NCBI GenBank assembly: GCA_949825045.1
Contig: OX463820.1
Span: 3,856,501-3,920,500, forward strand
Source of the DNA: Argyresthia goedartella
Taxonomy: Eukaryota > Arthropoda > Insecta > Lepidoptera > Argyresthiidae
Reading direction: 5' to 3'
Length of the DNA stretch: 64,000 nt
A program made the translations under genes and the position numbers. The notes below the pieces were generated by a model. It did no database searches. It had not been told where the DNA came from and worked only from the letters and a program-made list of their open reading frames with translations. Below, piece after piece: positions 32,627 to 42,799 of the stretch (its first letter is position 1; the number at the start of each line of letters is the position of its first letter).

Positions 32627-34908
32627 AGGTATCGTGTCCGTTACGGTGGCGTACACACGGTGAATTTAATGTTTGTTTTTATGCCCTTAGATCATAAATG
32701 GTGCATATTATGATGGTTTTTGACATGTTAGTCCAATAAATCTAGAAACATGTCTCAAGCTGAACCTATTTCAACAAAAATTATTAACAATATCAGAACT
32801 GTATATTTCTAGTAGTTTTATTTTATAAACTCAAGTCAAGATTTGACTATAACGTCACATGCTAGTATTTCATAGAACTCGTGAACAAAATTACCGTTTT
32901 GACAGTTCCAAAAAAGTATATATTTTGAATAGCAGTCAAATACCGTATTAGTGCAAAAGTGAAAAAAATAGTGCCGCATTATTTTAAGAAATAATGACCA
33001 TTCTTTGTGTGTACCGTAACGGTAGCGCTAGCGTACCCCACACCATTTGCAAAAACGGCAAACATCCAAGATACGAATTTAACACTCAAAATAGTGCATA
33101 AAAAGTGCACTCATTATACACCAAGATTGCTGTTTTAGGAATGGAGATATTGAACTCTACATTTTACACAAAGATAACAGCGACGTCACACACGTATAAA
33201 CATCCAGGACCGGTTTTTTTTTTTTTATCCCCAGCCGGGATCGAACTCGGGACCTCTCGCATGGTAGGCAAAGCCACAAACGCTGCGCCACAAATGCCGT
33301 CCTAGTCGACAGATAATAGTGCAAGTCGCAGGTGATTTATGAATACTTTATCAAAAAAAGGGCATTAAATAGCGCCTCAAACAGTCCCTAAACATTATGG
33401 GAATTTCCATTAGAAGATGATAAAAATAAAATTTTAAGTGCTAGGAAAAAATGTACTGATGTACAGGTGTATACAAAAATGTTGTTTTGTTATATCAATG
33501 ACGGACCATGACTGTAAATCTTACATAGGTGTTTAAACTGTGATTATTTCTTTGTAACTGAAAATGTTATCATACTGTGATTTGATGTAATATTATTAGT
33601 TACCTTTAAAATCGTAAGATAAGTAGATGTAACCAGACTTTTTATGGTGCGGAAGTTAAAAAATGTGATTATAGGTACTGGGATTTAATTATAAACAGTA
33701 CACCACAATGATTTTTTTCGTCTATAACTGACGGAAGACCGACTGTAACCAACCTACCTTCCAACCTCTGCCAAGATCACTGGACAAAAAATTGGAATGA
33801 CTGAGTAAACTGGTGTAGTTTATCTAGACTACGAGAAAATGTTCGACCGCGTCCCAATAAGATGACTAGTCTTGAAACTACATTACTCGTGGAATGCAGT
33901 TTCGAGACTAGTGGGATTATTCATGGAAACATTCTTATGTGGATATAATAAAAATTTATTTGAATAGTATATTTTATGACAGCCAATCAAAAACAAAAAA
34001 CAGTTCCAAAAGCTGCGATCGACGTCATTGGCTGATATTAATTCCGCATTGTAGATGTGAGTGTGGTGAAGCCAGAACGGGATAGAGCTATACATATCAT
34101 ATATAGCTATGTCCCATTCTGTTTTCACACTACAGCCAATAAAATAAAATAAACAGAGAATAAAAACAGCCATTCTCATTCCCACTTAAATCTATGGCCA
34201 TTCCGTTTTTCCTGTTGTAACGCGAATGTTCTGCTATATTCTTCTCTGTTTTGTGATAATTTTAGACTTTTGTGGCATCTTTTCTCTCTGACTGACAAAA
34301 TGCAACTCGGCGACTGCGGCCATGAAAAAAATAAAACCAACTCTCGTCAATAACATCAAGTGTCATATTTGACATACACTCTCTACACTCTCTCTCTCTC
34401 TCTCTTCTCTTCCATCGCTTATATTGAAACTGTAGTACAAGAAAAATTTACTAAGGGCACTTCTATTCATGTCTGTACTCCTTGTATGGTTAGGAATTAA
34501 CTTGTCTTTTTATTATGTTTTTTGCGAATTCCCATATGTTTTGGGACTGGTTGATGTGCTATTTGACGCACTATATTTTGATGTAGCATTCATGAATACA
34601 TAAGGTCGCCTTCTACTTGCACTGTGATGTGTACGCTATCCAAACGCCGGCTCGTGAGTTGTTAAATTTAGAGTTTTTTATCTCCATTCCTTTTAGAGCA
34701 ATCTTTGTGTAACTTTGTACAATGCCCTTTTTATGTTCTATGTTGTGTGTTTAATTCGTATCTTGGATGTTTGCTGTTTGTTTAATCGGTGTGGGGTACG
34801 CTAGCGCTACCGTTTCAGTAGCGTACACACACAGAATGGCAATTCTGTAACTTTTGAGGCACTCGTTTGCTTACTTTTGAACTGTGTACACTACTATAAC
34901 GGACACCA
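32627..34908. repeat. Foldback-type element with long inverted repeats
   Basis: 33000-33170 (GTAGCGCTAGCGTACCCCAC and following) is inverted at 34655-34835, and the outer ends GTGTCCGTTA...GTACAC match inversely at about 34880-34908. The left arm holds an extra segment (about 32700-32960) repeated at 37690-37895 in inverse orientation. The interior holds a SINE, a small RT scrap (VYLDYEKMFDRV, about 33818-33858) and a hairpin at 34073-34121. No transposase. Confidence 0.55.
33150..33310 (-). repeat. tRNA-derived SINE copy
   Basis: The minus strand holds a Pol III B-box-like GAGTTCGATCCC in a head that reads GCGAGAGGTCCCGAGTTCGA, then a T/A tract and the shared body GGATGTTTATACGTGTG. Same family as 53335-53530. 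Confidence 0.65.
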
Positions 34909-35290
34909 GTTATCTAGAAAGAAAAAATATCGATTTTAATTTTAACTTCAAGTAACATTACCGTCAAAGGAAGCGGCACATTCATCCACGCGCACCGCAC
35001 GCACCACGGGTGGCCGTACCGTTTAGCCGGAATAAGCGTCATGCTATTGTAGCATTACTTCAGCATCTATAACAGCATATAGAAGTTTTTTTTAGAAGTT
35101 GGTAGCTCTGAATGTCAAATCGAAATCGATGTCCTCTCCTCTGACCCCTCTCCCTCTCTCTCTCTCTACTGTCACTGTCAACTTCGCCGAATTATGTAAA
35201 GTGGTGACGGGCGGAGGTTTCTTTGCAATTTTATTTAATTCGGTGATACAAGTGAATAAGAGCACTACCTCTATCACAACATACACCAAA

Positions 35291-35871
35291 ATGTCGAAAC
35301 AAGATCATGGCGACGAATTCTCTCAGAAACTGGACATGTGCCTTACTGATGGAGTCGTCAAAACGGGTTGGTAATTTATTGTTGCTGCTCATTGCTATTG
35401 AAGACTGTTGCAGCTGCAGCTGTTACTGGCTTATAGTCTAGATCAAACTCCCAAGTACAGTCGTCTGTCAACGCTATGGCCTTATACTTTTTTCGCTCTA
35501 CTAAGAAGGCCCTATCGTTAAAATGCTGAGGCTATCAGTTTACCTGTTTGAATTGAAAGACTACCGAGATTTAGATAATATTCCATATAAGTCTATGGCA
35601 GAATTTGGGTTAAATATATGAAACTAAAGGTCATATAGGGAAGTGCTTGCCTCAATAAAAATATACTTCTCACATTGAAGTGTACAAACAAACTATATAT
35701 GTTTCAGGAAGCGGAGTCATCTTAGGAGCCTTAACATCAATCCTATTCCTAGGCCGGAGGCGATGGCCCATTATCGCTGGTATGGGGATGGGTATAGGTC
35801 TAGCATGGGCTAATTGCGAGTTTGCTCTAAATCCTAAGAAAAGTAATGCAGTCTCACAGGAAAATATATAG
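35291..35871 (+). CDS. MIC10: MIC10 (MINOS1), MICOS complex subunit, two exons
   Basis: Exon 1 is 35291-35366 and exon 2 is 35708-35871 (donor ACGG|GTTGGT, acceptor TGTTTCAG|GAAG). Spliced length is 79 residues, close to the family's 76-78. Domains: a short N-terminus (MSKQDHGDEFSQKLDMCLTD), a first membrane segment with Gly motif (GSGVILGALTSILFL), the positive turn GRRRWP, a second membrane segment with GMGMGIGLAWANC, and a short tail. The two glycine-rich helices and central Arg loop are hallmarks of MIC10, which oligomerises to bend the inner membrane at cristae junctions. A donor-like CAG|GTGAGA 16 nt after the stop and TTTTCAG at 36008 suggest a 3' UTR intron; AATAAA lies at 35937. Confidence 0.9.
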
Positions 35872-36009
35872 TTTACTATATAATCAGGTGAGAATGCTAT
35901 ATTGAATTGTAATGAGTACACAATTCACCCCTGTCTAATAAAGACAACCATATTTCATAAGACTCAGATTTGTAAAAATTATAATCATAAAGGTTTTCTG
36001 CTTTTCAGA

Positions 36010-36939
36010 TGATGTGCGTAAATAAATAAATCATGTGAGAGAAAAGCGGCATTTACACTTCATTCATCAGTCCAGTAGACATGATTTAGAATATGTTGTT
36101 ATTTTGTTTCTGTACAAATAGTTATATTATCCTGTTGTATGTTTTATTTTATGTTCATTTTACTTTATGGTAAAAATAAAACAAATTGGTAATTAAATAA
36201 CAATATTAATTATTTATTGTACAAAGTCATACTGGAATTAAGACAGAGGATAGATTTAGTGATATCTTAATACTTAATAAAATAAACAATTACATTGATT
36301 TTAGTAATATTATAGAGATATATCAACAGCCCACATAAACACTCAATATTGGTGGTGATTTAAAGACTATGCCTTCACTTCATATGCTAACTATGTTGCA
36401 GTCCAATCACCCTTAAAAAACTTTCAGCATGGTCCAAGAAGTATGTGTAATATAATAAAAGTATTTTAATATCAATCATTGTGTTGCAGAAATGGTAACT
36501 AAATTTTAACGCCCAGCAAAATGCTAATGGGGGTAATGTCAAGGTCTGTGAACTGTCATGAACATTATGTACTCGGAAATATTAGAAAAAAAACAAAATT
36601 TTATGGAACTGACACAATCAATTAGTGTTTTGCAGGGCTCAACTTATCTTAATCTTTAAACAACAAATATTAACAACACATTGAGAGCCAATATTACGCT
36701 GAAAAAAAATATATTTATGGCAAGATGATGGCTGATACAGATGCTGCTTGTAATACATCTTTCTTTCAGAAACAAATATGAGCTTACTAACACAAATTCT
36801 AAGGTGCCAACCCGAGGGCTGCAGAATCCACCAAGATTTTAGACTGGTGCCCCTCTTAAAACCGATGAAGGGGACAGATTCCACAAAATTTTAGGTGTTC
36901 CACTTTGCCCCATGAAGGGGGTACTACTCGCTAGTTCTA
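36010..36939. other. MIC10 3' flank, non-coding
   Basis: Contains AATAAATAAA-type signals just after 36020, otherwise AT-rich DNA. No other gene seen. Confidence 0.5.
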
Positions 36940-37523
36940 GTCTAAGATATGGAATAGGTGAAGAACATCCCTCATCCATTATACAATCAGGAGTAAGATT
37001 ATGTTAGCTAATGTAAATATTGATACAATGCACCTGGGTTGCCTATCAAAATCCAGTGTCAATGCTGTTAAATATGATAGTGTGTTAGAGCCATACATAG
37101 AAAAATACTGGTGAAAGTCCAAATCAATTTTCATGAGGTGATGATGATGTTAACATCGTCAGGAGCAATGAACAGGTCAAATGTCAATGAATCTAATGAG
37201 CTCAACTCAATGGGTTTACTAGTAAATGTCCCCAGGTCCCATCTCCCACCTTCAAGCTCTATCATCAGACCAGGTAGATGGCACCATATTGCTGTATTGT
37301 CATTTATACCACATATACATACCAAGTGTCATGATGATAGATCTATAAGTAGACAAAATAAATGAAATTCTTAAAATATCTATAATTTGACATCAGTACC
37401 AGATTTAGATAGGCAACCCAGGTGCAGGCAATATATCTATATTTACATTAGCTAACATATAATCTTACTCCAGATTGAATACATAGCGGATGGAGGGAAT
37501 TTTCACCTATACCATATCTCAGA
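36940..37523. mobile_element. MITE with about 130-bp terminal inverted repeats
   Basis: The left arm (about 36940-37070) includes TCTAAGATATGGAATAGGTG, GTTAGCTAATGTAAATAT and GCACCTGGGTTGCCTATC. The right arm (about 37395-37523) is its inverse with few differences. The interior has no transposase. The whole would fold into one long hairpin. Confidence 0.65.
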
Positions 37524-37689
37524 CCATTCGTAGCCGACTGCCACTGCAACGTGGTCATCGCGATAGATACCTATTACGCTCGCTGTCTCGCTCCCCGCGA
37601 CACGTCGTCGGCAATACGGTATTTGGTTACGTTTGGTTGGTTTGGTATACGGTATACGGCTGGTCAAAATAGATACTTTTTAAGAACTG

Positions 37690-37895
37690 TCAAAACGATA
37701 TTTTGTTCATGAGTTCTATGAAATACTAGCATGTGACTTCTTAGTCAAATGCTGTCTTTTTGACATAAAATTCAGTTTATAAAATACAACTGCTGAAAAT
37801 ATACAATTCTGATATTGTCAAACGTTTTTGATAAAACAGGTTCAGCCTGTGACACGTTTTTAGATTTATTGGACTACCTTGTCAAATACCGCATT
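37690..37895 (-). repeat. Repeat shared with 32700-32960
   Basis: Contains GAGTTCTATGAAATACTAGC and AGATTTATTGGACTA, found inverted at 32720-32890. Dispersed non-coding repeat. Confidence 0.6.
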
Positions 37896-37913
37896 GCAGT
37901 CAGCTACGCCAAT

Positions 37914-38245
37914 GGTGAGGACACACGATGCGGTGCGGCACCGCACGACGTACGAATCGGGGAGGGGCGGGGAAGGAGGGGGTACACTCATACAATTGAC
38001 GACCCGAATGGCCGAGTCGGCAGTGACCCTGCCTAGGAAGCAGTTGGGGGCAAATATTTGTTTGATGAGAACGCATGTTTGTACCCTAGTTATGGTTGTT
38101 TATTTATCTATATAAGTATGGGTATCGTTGTCTAGTACCTAAGATAGAGGGAATCTTAGTTTGGGGCTAGATCAAGGTGTGTCCAAGGTATTATTATGTT
38201 GATTACCATACCGCAGCGGCTCCGCACCGCATCGTGTGGCCTCTC
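37914..38245. mobile_element. MITE with CACACGATGCGGTGCGG inverted repeats, split by a SINE tail
   Basis: Ends GGTGAGGACACACGATGCGG (37914) and its near-perfect inverse at 38215-38245 (about 30 bp). The centre holds the SINE-tail sequence 38098-38197, matching 1078-1190. No coding. Confidence 0.55.
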
Positions 38246-41200
38246 CTTAAGGGCTAATCTCGCGATCGCAAAGCAACGCGTTGCGGGAAGCGGTACGATA
38301 CGACGCAGCGTCTTGATTTTGTTCCTCGCCGCCGCCCACGAGGCGTGCTTTTAGTGTAACAAAACAGTTATCGTCGTTTTAATACAGTAATACGTATCCG
38401 ACGCCGCATAACGCGTACCGCAGCTTGTTCGTTGCGATCACGAGACCAAAGCTTCGCTTGAGATATCTGCGTTGACTAGTTTTTAAACAATAACGGCCTT
38501 ACTAATAAAAGAAGTTAGTCACACTGAAACTTACACAGTGTTTTGTCTTTCTTTGACTTGTGACATTTACTGGAAGTATGAAAAGGACAAAACAGTGTAC
38601 AAGTTATACAGTTAATAACTTTTTTCATTAGGAAGGCCGTACAAAAAATAAAAATAAATACTTTAAATTATTTCGTTTCCAAGTGCTTCTTTTTATCTGC
38701 AGACTTTTTTTAACCCTTTAAACGCCACAGTCGGTTCTGTTTGGCCGACAACTGAAAGCCGCCACGTCGACTGCAGCCGACACAAACTAACATAAAAATT
38801 AAGTTTAATAAAAAAAAATACAAGAAAATACGATATAATTCCGATACTCAAATATATTCATATAAGGTCAATTATTGTTTCGATATGTCGATACCTTATA
38901 CGATAATCGATATGATATCGACTTGTACGGTTTTGTTGTAGCGTCCGGTAGGCAGCGTTTTGTATCGCAGTTTGACCTAGCTAAGTAGCTTCTTCTCTTT
39001 ATTTTATTTTCACACCTTTCATTCGGAAAAGTAAGTTTTGCTCCACGACGAGAGTGAGCAAAATGCTACTTTTCTGTATAATTCATAGTATAGTTATTTC
39101 ATTATTTTTAGAGCATTTTATTTCAATTTTCCTCACATTCGGTGTGAAAAGTTGTATGTGTCACTCAGGAGCAAAATTATGTTCGTCATGGGCGTTAACG
39201 CTTGAATCCTTCGCTACGCTCAGGATTTCCCTCGCTACGCTCAGGATTCTATGTACCGCCCTCGCCGTAAATACACCATTGTGTACGCAATAAGGAAATG
39301 TCAAAAGACGATTAATAGAGTGGACAAAGTTTAGAGGTCAATGTACGAAATTCCTTCTACGCGGTGATCTGGCTTATCAGCTCCACATCATTGCCCCAGA
39401 CGAAATCATACTTCAGCGCTCATGAAAATAAGTGAGTATGGATTTATAGCCTCAAGGGATCCTTGATAAATTACGACACGAATGACCTTACAATGAATAT
39501 AACTTTAACAAATACTTTACATTACACATCAGTTACCGTAAAACATAACTGACATTCTTAACTCAAAGGAAAATCACAAAAACTCGTGTCTGCTCAGTTC
39601 TTTGTGTTAAATTTAAAACCCGAGTAGTACAAATGTATGTTAGTTTTCTTACTCTTCAGAAAATTTGTCATTAGACTATACCACTGTACTAAAGGGACAA
39701 CAATATGACACATTATTATGGCAGTTACAAATGAATTGAATATAACGATTACATTCATTATAGCACGGACGAATAAGACTAGAGGACTGACCACCGCATA
39801 CAAAAAAACGTACCCTGCTTGAAAGCCAAAATCCTGTATTATTTCTAGTGTCGCTGTACCATGCAATATATACTGGGTGCTTAGGCTGACAACGTAGTAT
39901 AATCAGAGATGGCGTAAGCGCAAGCCATGTTTTTTCTTAGGAAATGAACGCTAATACCGCCATCTTTCCTAAATAAGCGCGCCACCACGATACTGCCTTT
40001 ACTAGAAAGAACTTTTGAACTAGTAGCTCTATCTAGCAATATACATTTAAACTAAAGATCGAATTATGCTTCAAAGTACTACGGTTGTTTGTCCTCTAGT
40101 CTTATTCGTCCATGGTTATAGTATGTCTGCTAATGAAGAAACTAATCTAAAATTACAACTTGTACTTGCAGTGACAGTAACAGCTGATGGTTCAACAAAA
40201 AAAAATATGAAAGAAAAACTAATGGAGATATTACATTTAGTTTATTTTCATTGCTAAAAGAAAATTATATCTTGAAAGGTTCTCTGTTCTGCTCAAGACA
40301 CTGGGAGAGTCAAGTCAAGCTCGTGAGAGCAAATCAGGACTGGTTATTGTTTACAAGCAAAACGTCCGTGTGTGAGTAGAGATAGCAATACTGTGCAAGC
40401 GAGCAAGCATGATAATTGCAAAGAGAAGACGCCATATTAGATTAGTTTCTTCATTGACAGACATAAAACATGTGAATATTTTACATTAAAAAGCAAGAAC
40501 ATCAATGACTTGGACAATTTGCTAGGACATTCCCATAAATTAATTCTTACGTCTCATGTTTCTTTAGCTTCTTCAACAAATAGGCATAATCTAACTCATA
40601 GATCGCCAGGGCGACTTATACTCGAACATTTTATGGCTACGTTAGGTAATACAGTTACCGTACAATCTATATATTCCCTAATATAATTTATTATTTGGTA
40701 CAAAATTTGACTAGCAAAATTTTTATTACTTGAGAAGTCCATTATCGCTATATCGCGTGCAGCTTTTTTTTTTTATTTATTTATTACAAACCAAAATATA
40801 ATACAAGTTCATTTGAAAGGCTAGTTCACTAGTTCACTAGACGATTATCTAGATAAAGACAGGAAGAAAAAAGCTCGTATATTTTATGATAAGTCACTCG
40901 GGTTACTTACGGCCGTAACAAGCAACACGCCGAGAGTTGTTGTTGGATACAAATAGTCTTGAATTGGGAGTAAGTATTTTGGTAAGAAAGTCAGGCACTG
41001 GAGGATTCTAAAACTTATTTTACTGTAGAAAATTCACTGATACATTATTAAAAGCGAGAACGTTAAAATATCTTAGAGATTGTATTATATTTTACGTGTG
41101 AATAGTAAAAATATTGTGAGTCTAATAAGTGCGACAGATACTATTACATATTTTAATGTGGCCGTGATAATTTATGTGAAATCGCTAGGTTTTCTATCCT

Positions 41201-41869
41201 GTTACAAAGGTTCTTAAATATCCCAACTAACCATATGATTAACTTCTAGAAACCAATATGTTAACGATTTGGTCTGTGAACTCTTTCGGCGGGGATTGTG
41301 CAATGTGACAAAATAATATTTTAGGACAGGGTTGTCTGAATTTGCAGGCCAGTATGAACCAGTTTTCAACATCGCTATAAAACATAGAAGCCTCGACGAC
41401 ATAAAAACATTAAACTACCTATACTACCACTGTCTTCGTCAGTCCACCGGCAGGTAGGCACTAGAACTTATTTATTTTACATTTAACATTCCATTACGAT
41501 AAACCAAACATATTTGGTAATTATAGCTTGAAGATGAAGACCTTAGACCATTGAACATTATTCATATTTTTTGCTACCAGATTGATTTACAAAACAGAGA
41601 TCAAATTTATAATAAGGTATTTATTTTATAAGTAAATTGTTCCATCTTTGTCCAGTAATAAAATTTTGATTGTCAAATACTGGCAAAATAAGTATTTGAT
41701 CTCATCTCATTCATCAACAATTATGTATAATTTAAACTCACAATTTCAACAATATCCAAATGCTATTTAAAAAAGCCATAACATTTGTTAACGTTATAAG
41801 CTAAAACAATCCCATCCAGATCACTCAGAAATAGTCAAAAGATTATGACATTGCCTTTTAAAAGTAAAC
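38246..41869. other. Intergenic AT-rich DNA, no supported gene
   Basis: Short open frames only. There is a short inverted repeat: 39751-39793 and 40088-40125 share GTCCTCTAGTCTTATTCGTC in opposite orientation. Two copies of TTCGCTACGCTCAGGATT lie at about 39210-39250. Nothing recognisable as an exon. Confidence 0.5.
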
Positions 41870-42375
41870 AATAAATTATAGACATTGCTTACATCCAAGC
41901 TTTTTTATTAGGGTTCCGTACCCGAAGGGTTCCAAACGGGACCCAATAAATTATAGACATTGCTTACATCCAAGCTTTTTTATTAGGGTTCCGTACCCGA
42001 AGGGTTCCAAACGGGACCCTATTACTAAGACTCCGCTGTCCGTCTGTCACCAGGCTGTATCTCAAGAACCTAGCTAGCTAGAGAGTTGAAATTTTCACAG
42101 ATTATGTATTTATGCTGTCGCTATAACAACAAATACTAAAAAACAGGATAAAATAAATATTTAAGGGGGCTCCCATACAACAATTCTTTCAATACCACAT
42201 ACAAACTTATGGATGCACCTGGTTACGTACATGGAGTGTGAAAGTAACCGCACCAATAACTTTGTAAACAATATTTTGCTGTGTAAAATCCAAACTATTC
42301 ACTCCACACCATCGCTTCCATTGAACGGTGGTACGGAACCCTTCGTGCGCGATTTAGACTCGCACTTAACCGGTT
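41870..42375 (+). repeat. Dispersed repeat (GGGTTCCGTACCC family) with tandem 76-bp duplication
   Basis: Starts AGGGTTCCGTACCCGAAGGG and continues with CTCCGCTGTCCGTCTGTCAC, a very common insect/lepidopteran repeat. The first 76 bp (about 41870-41945) are duplicated head to tail at 41946-42021. A second copy lies inverted at 46990-47425. Confidence 0.7.
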
Positions 42376-42698
42376 TATTTTGTGATAAGAGTAATATGGC
42401 AATGTGGCATTATGATTCTTTATAATTTATCTTTAAGCTAACAAAAAATGATGCCCGCACACAACCTATACAATTATAACAGAATTATGGTCCAAATGGC
42501 AATAAACCATGGCAGTTACGGTAAAAATATATAAACCAAAACTCCTGATACCGCAGTAAGGAATCAAAGACAGATTTCTCTCAATAGATTTTTAAATCTA
42601 TTACATGACGAATGTCTTACCAAAGAGGTGACTCGCGTAAGAGTATCGTCATCGTTTGTAGTGAAAGAAAAAACCAAAATGTTTCGTTTTCGGGCACC

Positions 42699-42799
42699 TC
42701 ATTTGGCGGTCATGTCTGGCCAGTAGTTGACGTAGTAGCGATGCGTGCTGCCCTCGAAGAGACGATCCAACCAGTTCTCGAGACCGTCCAGTAGGTTCT
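42699..42799 (-). CDS. DNAJC16: DNAJC16 terminal exon
   Basis: Acceptor TTACTTTCCAG|AGAACC. Encodes NLLDGLENWLDRLFEGSTHR and YYVNYWPDMTAK, then TGA (42701-42699). Its first two bases complete the Glu codon started by the previous exon (CAA G|AG). Confidence 0.9.

Noticed and set aside
33818..33858. RT motif VYLDYEKMFDRV as a gene
   Set aside because: Only this motif is readable; too small to annotate beyond a scrap within the foldback region.
39594..40257. Open frames on both strands around an inverted repeat
   Set aside because: No recognisable domain; noted only as an inverted repeat.
42213..42425. 70-codon ORF also found at 46960-47184
   Set aside because: Both are inside copies of the same dispersed repeat.
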